Assembly (NCBI RefSeq): GCF_000455485.1
Contig: NZ_CBQR020000152.1
Location: 1-62,594 of the forward strand
Length of the DNA stretch: 62,594 nucleotides
Direction: 5' to 3'
Origin: Gorillibacterium massiliense
Lineage (GTDB): Bacteria > Bacillota > Bacilli > Paenibacillales > NBRC-103111
Part shown: piece after piece, positions 46,690 to 54,401 of the stretch
Position numbering within the stretch: the first letter of the stretch is position 1
Layout of the letters: each line of letters starts with the position of its first letter
The notes under the pieces: model-generated
Databases searched by the model: none
The model's input: the letters and a program-made list of their open reading frames with translations, nothing else
Told to the model about the DNA's origin: nothing
Program-made: the position numbers and the translations under genes

Positions 46690-47652
46690 ATGACCGCAAA
46701 TGCAAAACCCATTGAAATCGAGAAGACAGGCGCTTTTAAGCGGCAAGGGAATCAGTTCACGACGTCATTCGGCGAGGGAGAGAACGAGCTTCCCGTAGAA
46801 GCGGGTCGTTACCGCCTATTGTGGTCTCCCGTTTGCCCATGGGCGCACCGTTCCATTATCGTCCGAAAGCTGCTGGGTTTGGAAGATGTCATAAGCGTCG
46901 GAACGGCGGACCCGCTGCGGCCAAAGCTGGATCGGGTGGATTGGGCGTTCACGTTGGACGAAAACGATGTCGACCCGGTGCTCCGGATTCATTACATAAG
47001 CGAGGTTTACCTCAACGCGGACCCGGATTATAAAGGCAGGCCGACAGTGCCTGCGGTTGTCGAGATTGCCACGAAGAAAGTCGTCCAAAACGACTACCAT
47101 GAATTGACTTACTTTTTTGAAACGGCATGGAAAAGGTTCCATAAGGAAGGCGCGCCGGATTTATTCCCGGTTGCCTTGCGGAAGGACATTCGCGAGTTGA
47201 ATGAGCGGATTTTTCACGGGATCAACAACGGCGTATACAAAGCCGGCTTTGCCCACTCCCAAGAAGCGTACGAAGAGGCCTACGACGGCGTGTTTCAACT
47301 GCTTGACGAGTTGGAGGAACGATTGTCGACCCAGCGCTACTTGTTCGGAAATCAAATAACCGATTCGGATGTCCGACTGTATGTCACTTTGGCCCGCTTC
47401 GATATTGCGTATAACACGGCTTTTCGCGTCAACCGCAATCGCCTTGTGGAATTTCCGAATTTGTGGGCCTATGCCCGTGATTTGTTCCAAACTCCCGGCT
47501 TTGGGGATACGACGGATTTCGATGCGATCAAAAAGCATTACCATCTGTCTATCACCAACGATCCGAACCGTACGTTTTCCAGCATTCTGCCGAAAGGTCC
47601 CGATCTCTCCGGCTGGCATACGGAGCACGGCAGAGCAGCAAGGTTTCAATGA
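46690..47652 (+). CDS. Glutathionyl-hydroquinone-reductase-like GST, copy 2
   Basis: 320 residues, clearly paralogous to the genes on both sides. The motif VCPWAHRSIIVRKLLGLEDV holds the catalytic cysteine (Cys49). The C-terminal helical domain (STQRYLFGNQITDSDVRLYVTLARFD) is shared with copy 1. ATG 46690 follows GGAGGGACG. A start at 46669 (GAGGAAG upstream) is also possible. Shared, hence presumably recent, tandem duplication. Confidence 0.85.
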   Translation: MTANAKPIEIEKTGAFKRQGNQFTTSFGEGENELPVEAGRYRLLWSPVCPWAHRSIIVRKLLGLEDVISVGTADPLRPKLDRVDWAFTLDENDVDPVLRIHYISEVYLNADPDYKGRPTVPAVVEIATKKVVQNDYHELTYFFETAWKRFHKEGAPDLFPVALRKDIRELNERIFHGINNGVYKAGFAHSQEAYEEAYDGVFQLLDELEERLSTQRYLFGNQITDSDVRLYVTLARFDIAYNTAFRVNRNRLVEFPNLWAYARDLFQTPGFGDTTDFDAIKKHYHLSITNDPNRTFSSILPKGPDLSGWHTEHGRAARFQ

Positions 47653-47689
47653 TTTTAAACCATAGAGAAATCGATAGGAGGGAGCTGCA

Positions 47690-48697
47690 ATGGCTCAAAG
47701 TGCAAATGTGAGGGTAAGGCCGAAAGAAACCGAAAACGAAATCAACGAAAAAGGGTTCTTCGTGCGGCAAAAAAATCATTTTACGACTCCTTTTGGAAAC
47801 GGCGAAGGGAAACTGCCCGTTGAAGCCGGCCGCTACCGGTTGATTTGGGCGAAAGGCTGCCATTGGTCCAATCGCGCCTCCATCGTGAGAGAATTGCTGG
47901 GTTTGGAAGACGTCATTAGCATCAATCTGGTCGGGCGCGGCAAGCACGAGCAAGATCTCGGCTGGGAGTTCGTTTTCGATGAAAACAGCACGGACCCCGT
48001 ACTGGGCGTGCAGTTTTTAAGCGAGCTGTATGCTAATGGAGATCCGGAATATAAAGGCCGGGCAACGGTTCCCGCCATCGTCGACGTCACCACCAAGAAA
48101 GTCGTCAACAACGACTACGTTTGGCTGACCAATTATTTGGAGAAGGAGTTTGCTCCCTTCCATAAAGAAGGCGCGCCTGATTTATACCCGGCGGAACTGA
48201 GGGAAGAGATCGACCGGTACAACGATTACTTGTTCGACAATGTCAACAACGGCGTGTATAAGGCGATGTTCGCCCAATCCATCGAGGCGTATAACGACGC
48301 GTATAATCATCTGTATGCCGCTTTCGATGAGATTGAGGAGCGTTTGGAAACCCGGCGATTTTTATTTGGGGACTATGTCACCGATGCGGATATCCGGCTC
48401 TTCGTCACCCTGGCCCGCTTTGACACCTATTACTTCAAAAACCTAGGCCCGCTGCGCAACCGCATCGTCGATTTCAAAAACATTTGGGGCTATGCCCGGG
48501 ATTTATACGAAATTCCCGCTTTCAAGAACAACACATACCTTAGAGATTTGGCTAAAGCCAACGGAAATAAAGAAACGATCTTTATCGATTACAATACCCG
48601 CTTTTGGGATCAGATCGATTATGAAGGGCTCTGGTCGGAGCCGCAAAACCGCAAGGAAAAAAGCTCCGATCCGGAAAATAAATTCAAGAGAAACTAG
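47690..48697 (+). CDS. Glutathionyl-hydroquinone-reductase-like GST, copy 3 (variant motif)
   Basis: 335 residues. The same two-domain fold as copies 1 and 2, but the active-site segment reads GCHWSNRASIVRELLGL, so Cys57 stays while Pro-Trp-Ala-His becomes His-Trp-Ser-Asn. The proline after the cysteine keeps the thiol reactive in relatives; its loss suggests a different chemistry. The C-terminus is longer and highly charged. ATG preceded by GGAGGGAG. Confidence 0.82.
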   Translation: MAQSANVRVRPKETENEINEKGFFVRQKNHFTTPFGNGEGKLPVEAGRYRLIWAKGCHWSNRASIVRELLGLEDVISINLVGRGKHEQDLGWEFVFDENSTDPVLGVQFLSELYANGDPEYKGRATVPAIVDVTTKKVVNNDYVWLTNYLEKEFAPFHKEGAPDLYPAELREEIDRYNDYLFDNVNNGVYKAMFAQSIEAYNDAYNHLYAAFDEIEERLETRRFLFGDYVTDADIRLFVTLARFDTYYFKNLGPLRNRIVDFKNIWGYARDLYEIPAFKNNTYLRDLAKANGNKETIFIDYNTRFWDQIDYEGLWSEPQNRKEKSSDPENKFKRN

Positions 48698-48709
48698 GGG
48701 GAAACGTAC

Positions 48710-49564
48710 ATGTTAGTTATCAAGAAGCTTGGACTCATTTTGGCTGCATCGGCGCTGCTGCTTACCGCGGCGGCTTGCGGCGACACTAAATCATCAGCAA
48801 GTGAGGATAGCGGCTCCGCGAAGACGGCAAAAACGGCTGTTCATATTGCAACAGGCGGCTCTCCCAAGCCCTTTTCCTTCGTGAATGACAAGAATGAGAT
48901 CGACGGGTTTGATATTCAGGTCGTAAAAGCGATTTTTGCAGGGCTGCCGCAGTATACCTACGATATCGAGAAAACAGAGTTCGCTTCCATCTTTGCCGGT
49001 CTTGATTCGGACCGCTATCAGATCGGGGCTAACAATTTTGCCAGTAACGAGAAGAGGAGAGAAAAATACTTGTTCTCCGATCCGATCTTTAAAAACCAGT
49101 TCGTGATCGCGGTGGCGGAAGGCCGGGACGATATCAAATCTTTCGCCGATCTGGAAGGAAAGAAGACGGAAGTAAGCCCCAGCGTAAACTACACCGTCGC
49201 ATTGGAAAACTATAACAAGGAACATGCCAAAACGCCGGTCAATCTGAAGTATTCGGAAGCCGAGCTTGTTACCGAACTGCAAAACGTCGAAAGCGGAGCG
49301 ACTGATTTCAACCTGATCGACGCCGCCATGCTGCAGCTATACATAAAGGAATACGGCCTGAAGCTGAAAGCCGTGCCCCTATCCCAGGAAGACTCCGACC
49401 GCATCGGCGTTCCCTACAGCTATTTGGTTTTAAGCAAGGGGAAGAATAGCGAGCAATTGCAGAAGGATGTAAATGCCCGGATTAAGGAATTGATCAAGGA
49501 CGGAACCATCTCCAAACTAAGCAAGGAATATTTGAACGGTGATTTTGCTCCGGAAATCAAATAA
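48710..49564 (+). CDS. Amino-acid ABC transporter substrate-binding lipoprotein
   Basis: 284 residues. Signal peptide with lipobox LTAAAC places it on the outer membrane face, anchored by lipid. The mature part is a family 3 solute-binding protein (IDGFDIQVVKAIFAGLP). Gene order and kin suggest cystine or a related sulfur amino acid, as in TcyJ/TcyK. Substrate specificity is inference from the GST and GNAT neighbours. It precedes the permease by 12 bp. Confidence 0.8.
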   Translation: MLVIKKLGLILAASALLLTAAACGDTKSSASEDSGSAKTAKTAVHIATGGSPKPFSFVNDKNEIDGFDIQVVKAIFAGLPQYTYDIEKTEFASIFAGLDSDRYQIGANNFASNEKRREKYLFSDPIFKNQFVIAVAEGRDDIKSFADLEGKKTEVSPSVNYTVALENYNKEHAKTPVNLKYSEAELVTELQNVESGATDFNLIDAAMLQLYIKEYGLKLKAVPLSQEDSDRIGVPYSYLVLSKGKNSEQLQKDVNARIKELIKDGTISKLSKEYLNGDFAPEIK

Positions 49565-49576
49565 AGGACAACGCCT

Positions 49577-50317
49577 ATGCCGAAAATTTTCGATATCGAA
49601 CTGGTTTTCACACTTATTCCCAAGCTTCTAAAATATTTGCCCGTTACCTTGGAATTGACGGCCGTTTCGATGCTGGCGGGGCTCCTTTTGGGGCTCCTGC
49701 TGGCTCTTATCCGAATCAAAAAGATTCCCGTCCTGTATCAGCTAAGCGTTGTATTCATTTCGTTTATCCGCGGAACTCCCATTCTCGTTCAACTGTATTT
49801 GTCCTATGCGGGGATTCCGATTCTTTTGAAATATTACAACTATTATCATGATACCAGCTATAATGTGAACTCGATTCCTTCTCTCTTCTATGTCCTGTTT
49901 GCTTTGGCGCTGAACGAAGCGGCTTATAATTCCGAAGTTATTCGGGCCGCACTTTTGTCCGTCGATAAAGGGCAGATTGAAGCGGCTCATTCCCTCGGCA
50001 TGACCTACGGGCAGGTGCTGAGGCGGATCATTTTGCCGGAAGCTTTTATCGTGGCGCTGCCCACATTAGGCAATGCTCTCATCGGCTTGATGAAAGGAAC
50101 GTCTCTCGCTTTTGTCTGCTCCGTCGTGGAGATCACGGCGCAGTCGCGCATATTGGCCGGCAATAACCTGCGCTTCTTTGAATCCTATTGCTCGTTGGCG
50201 CTCATTTATTGGGGCTTGACGATTTTGATCGAGCGGGGAGTGGCCTTCTTGGAGAAGCGGCTCGACATCGATTTTAAAAGCATACGGAAAAGAAAGCGGG
50301 GGCTTGCCTTTGATTGA
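49577..50317 (+). CDS. Amino-acid ABC transporter permease
   Basis: 246 residues, about five membrane helices of the HisMQ type. N-terminal helix-to-helix segment GLLLGLLLALIRIKKIP, and the EAA loop (EAAHSLGMTYGQVLRRIILPEA) that docks with the ATPase. A single permease gene means a homodimer. It overlaps the ATPase start by 14 bp. Confidence 0.85.
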   Translation: MPKIFDIELVFTLIPKLLKYLPVTLELTAVSMLAGLLLGLLLALIRIKKIPVLYQLSVVFISFIRGTPILVQLYLSYAGIPILLKYYNYYHDTSYNVNSIPSLFYVLFALALNEAAYNSEVIRAALLSVDKGQIEAAHSLGMTYGQVLRRIILPEAFIVALPTLGNALIGLMKGTSLAFVCSVVEITAQSRILAGNNLRFFESYCSLALIYWGLTILIERGVAFLEKRLDIDFKSIRKRKRGLAFD

Positions 50318-51068
50318 GATTCGCGGATTGACCAAATCGTTTCATCGGCAAGTCGTTTTGGATCATATCGATCTGACTATCCAAAAAGGGGAAGTCGTCG
50401 CCATCATCGGTTCGTCCGGGGCGGGGAAATCCACCTTGCTCCGTTCGATCAATCTGCTGGAGGTTCCGGATCAAGGGACAATCTCCATCGATGATCTTAC
50501 CGTCGACACGGAAAAGAAAAAGAAAAAAGACGTGCTGGAGCTACGGAAAAGCACGGCGATGGTGTTTCAGCAGTTCAATCTGTTTCGGCAGAAGACGGCT
50601 CTGGAAAATGTGATGGAAGGGCTCGTTATCGTTAAAAAAACGCCGAAGGACGAAGCCCGGGCTATTGCGGCAAACCAGCTTGCGAAAGTAGGCTTGGCCG
50701 ACAAGATCGATCATTATCCGAAGCAGTTATCCGGCGGTCAGCAGCAGCGGGTAGCCATCGCCCGGGCGCTGGCCATGCAGCCGAAGCTTCTCTTGTTCGA
50801 CGAACCTACGTCCGCCCTCGATCCGGAACTGGTGGGGGAAGTGCTGGATACCATCAAAAAGGCGGCTGAGGAAGGCAATACGATGCTGTTGGTCTCTCAT
50901 GAGATGAATTTCGTGCGCAAGGTTGCCACCAGGGTGCTCTTTTTGGACAAAGGTGTCATTGTGGAGGATGGACCGCCGAAAGAGGTCTTCGCGCATCCCA
51001 AATCCGAAAGAACCCGGCAATTTCTCGCTCATTATTACCGCGATCAGGAACTTGATTTCGTCATTTAG
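50304..51068 (+). CDS. Amino-acid ABC transporter ATPase
   Basis: 254 residues. Walker A (IGSSGAGKSTLLRS), Q-loop FQQFNLF, ABC signature LSGGQQQRVAIARAL, Walker B LLLFDEPTSALDPE and H-loop SHEM are all complete. TTG start at 50304 (RBS GCGGGGG). It completes the importer of this operon. Confidence 0.88.
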   Translation: MPLIEIRGLTKSFHRQVVLDHIDLTIQKGEVVAIIGSSGAGKSTLLRSINLLEVPDQGTISIDDLTVDTEKKKKKDVLELRKSTAMVFQQFNLFRQKTALENVMEGLVIVKKTPKDEARAIAANQLAKVGLADKIDHYPKQLSGGQQQRVAIARALAMQPKLLLFDEPTSALDPELVGEVLDTIKKAAEEGNTMLLVSHEMNFVRKVATRVLFLDKGVIVEDGPPKEVFAHPKSERTRQFLAHYYRDQELDFVI

Positions 51069-51080
51069 CGAGGGCTGCAC

Positions 51081-51506
51081 ATGGCATATACCTTTCAGAA
51101 AAACAGGGAGAATATCGATTGGAAGCAAGTAACGGATCTGTTGAACGGGTTCGGCCTGACGGATTTCAGCCCCGAGCAGACGAGAACCGCGTTCGAGAAC
51201 AGCGCCGTCAATGTGTTCGTGCTGGACGGTGATACTGTCATCGGCTGCGGCCGAGCGTTGTCCGATGGCATATCGCAGGCGGCCATCTACAACATTGCAG
51301 TAAACGCCAACTACCATAATCAGGGCTTAGGCAGGAAAATCATTTCGCTCATTCTTGAGGAAACGGCTTCCTGTAACGTGGTGCTGTATACACATCCGGA
51401 TACCATCGCCTGGTATGAGAAACAAGGGTTCCGCAGGATGAAGACGGGCATGGCGATCTATCATCCGTCTCATATCGAGGATTTGATCCGGATGGAGTTT
51501 ATATGA
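51081..51506 (+). CDS. GNAT N-acetyltransferase, end of the sulfur operon
   Basis: 141 residues of the GNAT fold with NIAVNANYHNQGLGRKIISLIL as the acetyl-CoA loop. C-terminal helix-strand ends in HPDTIAWYEKQGFRRMKTGMAIYH. It follows the ATPase by 12 bp, so is likely in the operon. Substrate is unknown. Two GNAT genes flanking a GST/importer block suggest acetylation in sulfur-compound handling, as in the Bacillus ytmI operon. Confidence 0.75.
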   Translation: MAYTFQKNRENIDWKQVTDLLNGFGLTDFSPEQTRTAFENSAVNVFVLDGDTVIGCGRALSDGISQAAIYNIAVNANYHNQGLGRKIISLILEETASCNVVLYTHPDTIAWYEKQGFRRMKTGMAIYHPSHIEDLIRMEFI

Positions 51507-51511
51507 CACTT

Positions 51512-51699
51512 GCCGCGGACTGTGGTGTAGTATTCGCATGCGGGAAGGTTCAGGCATTTGAGCGCTAGGCTGTCGGAAATGTCGACGCTGGATCAGTGGG
51601 TGCCTTCATCTTCCACATCGACGGTCATGCGCCTATCCGCGGGGATTTGATAGGTCCCGGTTGCCCTGTCGGATCGAGAAAGCCCCCTTGCCGCCCGAG
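51512..51699 (-). pseudogene. Relic of the J-like gene 3' part
   Basis: About 188 bp that align with 53442-53632, the 3' coding part of the J-like gene on the same strand. Shared stretches include GTAGTATTCGC, GAAGGTTCAGGC, TGGGTGCCTTCATCTTCCAC and GCCGCCCGA. The copy has lost its reading frame. It ends exactly where the ubiA relic starts. Confidence 0.75.
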
Positions 51700-51774
51700 A
51701 TGCTGCTGCTGTTCCTTTATTTTTACCGGGATCTGGGCTGAATGTTCGATTATTGTCCTTTGGTGCGATAATGG
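51700..51774 (+). pseudogene. Relic of a ubiA 3' end
   Basis: TTTATTTTTACCGGGAT and neighbours match 44757-44806 in the ubiA-like gene, then TGTTCGATTATTNTCTTT and GTGCG match 44943-44972, with about 135 bp deleted between. The frame is lost. A joined pair of unrelated relics implies an old rearrangement. Confidence 0.65.
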
Positions 51775-51799
51775 TTTTGTATGGAAAACGAAAATATTT

Positions 51800-51889
51800 A
51801 TGGTATAAATTGGTTATACCATGTTATACTTTGAGTAGGAACATGACGAAGAACGTCCTTTTGCCGTTGGCGAAGGGGCGTTTTTTATT
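51800..51889 (+). promoter_or_regulatory. Palindrome followed by an early terminator
   Basis: ATGGTATA (51800-51807) and TATACCAT (51815-51822) form an inverted repeat 7 bp apart, with TATACT at 51826-51831 as a possible -10. Twenty base pairs later a stem from AACGTCC (51852-51858) to GGGGCGTT (51875-51882) is followed by TTTTTT. It could be a controlled promoter with a short transcript or the end of a distant unit. Confidence 0.45.
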
Positions 51890-51914
51890 TTGGGGCTGAA
51901 ATGGAGGGTAGATT

Positions 51915-52583
51915 ATGCATTTTGAAGAGGCGTACAAGCTATGGTTGGAACATCATCAAGAACTTCGCACAGGGGAGAGGAAGGGCCGTCTGATCAGAGG
52001 ACATAATCACGCCGAAAAGCTGCTGGTGAAAAACATTTGGTGGCCGCTATTCGGCAATTTGGACAACTTGCATCCGGAGTATGAAGTGTATGATTGGAAC
52101 CGAAAATCGCAGTTTCTGGATCTCGCTTTTCTGCCGGGTTATATCGATTTGGGGATCGAGTGCGATGGATTTCAGACGCATGTACGGGATATGGATCGGG
52201 ATGGATTTAGCTACAGCTTGAACCGGGATGCTTATCTGATGGGGATGGGGTGGAGGGTGATTCATTTTTCGTATGATGATGTGTTGAATCGCCCGGAAAT
52301 CTGCCGGATGCTGCTCCAACTGGTTCTTAGCCCTTCTATCGCGTTGCAAAGCCAAGAGAATGTTGCGACACTCGTGGCTGAAAAAGAAGTTCTCCGCCTG
52401 GCGTGGAAGTTGGGTGGAGTGGTAAGGCCGCTCGATGTCGAAAAGCACATGCGGATTAACTTCCGCACGGCTAGGCGGCATATTCAGTCTCTGGCAGCCA
52501 AAGGCTTGATTGACCCAATACCGGGGAATAACGGGGTCCGTTACTACGAAGTACGGAAAGATTCGCTTCGTTCCCTACTGTAA
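51915..52583 (+). CDS. DUF559-like PD-(D/E)XK nuclease-fold protein with winged helix
   Basis: 222 residues. The first 130 residues show a Vsr/DUF559-like core: FLDLAFLPGYIDLGIECDGFQTH...D...R...GW.VIHFS, where Asp, Glu and Asp of the core resemble the metal site. The C-terminal 80 residues look like a winged helix (RPLDVEKHMRINFRTARRHIQSLAAKGLID). A DNA-binding or DNA-cutting role is suggested, but no partner methylase or transposase is adjacent. Start follows GGAGGGTAG. It lies in a repeat-rich, rearranged zone. Confidence 0.65.
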   Translation: MHFEEAYKLWLEHHQELRTGERKGRLIRGHNHAEKLLVKNIWWPLFGNLDNLHPEYEVYDWNRKSQFLDLAFLPGYIDLGIECDGFQTHVRDMDRDGFSYSLNRDAYLMGMGWRVIHFSYDDVLNRPEICRMLLQLVLSPSIALQSQENVATLVAEKEVLRLAWKLGGVVRPLDVEKHMRINFRTARRHIQSLAAKGLIDPIPGNNGVRYYEVRKDSLRSLL

Positions 52584-52609
52584 GAGATTCATGATGAGGA
52601 GAAGAATAG

Positions 52610-52786
52610 GGGGAGTAAGTGGAATGAGGGAGGTCGGGGAAGTAAGGGAAGTAGGGGGAAGTAAGGGAAGTAAGGAGACAGGGGGAGTTGGGAAGTAAGG
52701 GAGGTAGGGGGAGTAAGGGAAGTAAGGGAAGTAAGGGAAGTAAGGAAAGTAAGGGAGTTGGGAGACAAAGGGAGTGGGAGAAGTAG
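52610..52786. repeat. Polypurine tandem repeat (GGGAAGTAA)n
   Basis: Almost only purines on the + strand with T at nine-base intervals; the unit GGGAAGTAA is repeated four times perfectly near 52716-52751 and with changes elsewhere. Frames in it encode Gly-Ser-Lys-like repeats with no likeness to proteins. It starts 27 bp after the DUF559-like stop. Confidence 0.8.
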
Positions 52787-52856
52787 CTAGTTGGTTCTAG
52801 GGTGATTGTAAAAAGTGCAGGAGAAAGGAGGCTGAAGTGCCTTTTTGGCTACCGCA

Positions 52857-52987
52857 GTTGTAAAAAGTACAATTGAATTCAGGCAGTAGGGCCTTGTATG
52901 GCCTCTTGGTCGCATTCACCTGTACTTTGTACAATTGAAGTCCACATATCAACTAAAATATGGAAATTCAATTGTAGATTTTACAAC
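52857..52987. repeat. MITE-like element with 23-bp terminal inverted repeats
   Basis: The left end (52857-52879, starting GTTGTAAAAAGTACAATTG) and the right end (52965-52987) are inverted copies with 21 of 23 bases equal. Total 131 bp and no coding frame. A partial extra copy of the end motif (TTGTAAAAAGTGCAG) is at 52807-52821. An internal GTACAATTGAA repeats the motif. No target-site duplication was obvious. Confidence 0.6.
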
Positions 52988-53054
52988 CGGCGATAAAGTG
53001 ACGTGGGCGGGAGAACTGGAAGAGCTGGAAGTGCGGGAGAGTTGGAAATACGGG

Positions 53055-53129
53055 AGTGCTAGAAGTGCTAGAAGTGCTAACAGTGCTGGAAATGCGGGAG
53101 TGCTGGGAGTACTGGGAGTGCTGGGATTG
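53055..53129. repeat. Nine-base tandem repeat (AGTGCTRGR)n
   Basis: Seven to eight degenerate copies of AGTGCTAGA / AGTGCTGGG in a row. The forward frame gives Ser-Ala-Arg then Val-Leu-Gly repeats without protein likeness. The rest of the 800-bp gap 52584-53380 holds only the other repeats and the hairpin below. Confidence 0.7.
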
Positions 53130-53298
53130 ATGGGTTTGATGGGTTAATTGGTGGATAGATTCATAGGGATGGTAGAGGGAGCGGGACCGTCTTGGTGCGC
53201 AGAATTGGCAAGCGGTGGGCTTGGCAGGGCGTTGGGTGAGGGCAGGTCGAGTGGCGATGCAATTAAGGAAAGGAAGAGATACCATAGGGTGCCCCCAA

Positions 53299-53331
53299 AA
53301 GAAAAACCGGCCCCTGAGCGGGCGCCGGTTA
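53299..53331 (-). terminator. Terminator of the J-like gene
   Basis: Read on the minus strand, AACCGGCGCCCGC pairs with GGGGCCGGTT, followed by TTTTC. It lies 50 bp after the stop. Confidence 0.75.
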
Positions 53332-53380
53332 CGGTTCTTCTTGCAGAATGCGTTCGTGCAAACGTGCAGCTTCTTCCGCA

Positions 53381-54220
53381 TTACTTCTCGGAAGCCAAAT
53401 ACTCCAACGCCTCCAGGGCGTTTTCGGTCTTTTTGGCGTTACCGCGGACGGTAGCGTAGTATTCGCCTGCAGGAAGGTTCAGGCTTTTGAGCGCTGGACT
53501 GTCGGAGATATCGACGGCGGTCCATTGGGTGCCTTCATCTTCCACGTCGACGGTGGTGCGCTTATCCGCCGGAATTTGATCGGTGCCTGTCTGTCCGGTC
53601 AGATCGAGAAAGCCGCCTTGCCGCCCGAACGTATCGAAGTTCGCCTTGTCCATGATATAGAGGTCGGCTTTTTCCGCGGCCATGGTCACGACGGCTTTTT
53701 GCTGCATCGTCATGCCGTATTGGTCCGTGGGATTGGTCGGCGAGTATTGCGTGACCATGTAAATGTCTTTCCATGCGGGAATTCCGCCTAGCAGCTTGTC
53801 CTCGAAGGGTTGGGGTTCTTGAATATCATATTCCGTATAAAAGGAAACCTTCAAATCGGCTTTCGCGATCAGCTTATCGGCTTGGCGATTGTGGATGATG
53901 CTGGTGGTCATGTAGATAATAAGGGCGATTGCCGCGATGGCTCCGATGACATACCAGCGGTAATATTCGTAAAAATGGCCGATGCGGGCCACGGTTTTAT
54001 TTTTCGGCTCCAGCTTCCGGATTGCTTCCTCGCGGGCGGCGTTTCGGATGAAATTGTACGCATCGTTGATTTCCTCCGCCGTCGGTTCGCCGGTTGGGCT
54101 GCCGTCCTCGTTCAGGTTTCGTTGTTTGCGCGCCAATAGGGCGTAGCGTTTCTCGACTTCCTCGTATGTGGCGGCTACGTCCAACCCCAACAAAGAATAG
54201 GCCTTTTCTTTATCCAGCAT
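53381..54220 (-). CDS. J-domain-like membrane protein without HPD
   Basis: 279 residues. The first 65 resemble a DnaJ J domain (AYSLLGLDVAATYEEVEKRYALLARKQR, then EEINDAYNFI), but the His-Pro-Asp that activates Hsp70 is replaced by NEDGSPTG. A membrane helix follows (about residues 90-108), then a 170-residue extracellular part with periplasmic-binding-protein-like character (AEKADLYIMDKANFDTF). Function unknown. A decayed copy of its end lies at 51512. Confidence 0.65.
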   Translation of the reverse strand: MLDKEKAYSLLGLDVAATYEEVEKRYALLARKQRNLNEDGSPTGEPTAEEINDAYNFIRNAAREEAIRKLEPKNKTVARIGHFYEYYRWYVIGAIAAIALIIYMTTSIIHNRQADKLIAKADLKVSFYTEYDIQEPQPFEDKLLGGIPAWKDIYMVTQYSPTNPTDQYGMTMQQKAVVTMAAEKADLYIMDKANFDTFGRQGGFLDLTGQTGTDQIPADKRTTVDVEDEGTQWTAVDISDSPALKSLNLPAGEYYATVRGNAKKTENALEALEYLASEK

Positions 54221-54345
54221 GATCTTGTGTTTCCTCCTCGTACAGGCAATCTCTCGTATCTATTTTACTACGCATCATACCATTGGAAAGTGGCAAAAAA
54301 TTGCCGATGTCATTCCTCCAGTATAGCCCGAAGCGGCAGGCACTG

Positions 54346-54384
54346 CAAAAACAAAAACAGCCCCGGTTTGCCGGCGGCTGTTTA
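54346..54384 (-). terminator. Terminator of the nitrogenase-like operon
   Basis: On the minus strand AAACAGCCGCCGG pairs with CCGGGGCTGTTT around CAAA, then TTGTTTTTG. It lies 18-56 bp after the stop of the binding-protein gene. Confidence 0.85.
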
Positions 54385-54401
54385 ATGGAAATGATAGTCA
54401 T

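Noticed and set aside
51596-51808. Small protein of 70 residues
   Set aside because: The region is explained as fused relics of two other genes.
52857-53129. CRISPR array
   Set aside because: Repeats are contiguous short tandem units or terminal inverted ends; no regular spacers and no cas genes.
52935-53147. Small protein with Gly-Leu/Ser-Ala repeats
   Set aside because: The frame is a product of the nine-base tandem repeat and has no convincing ribosome binding site.
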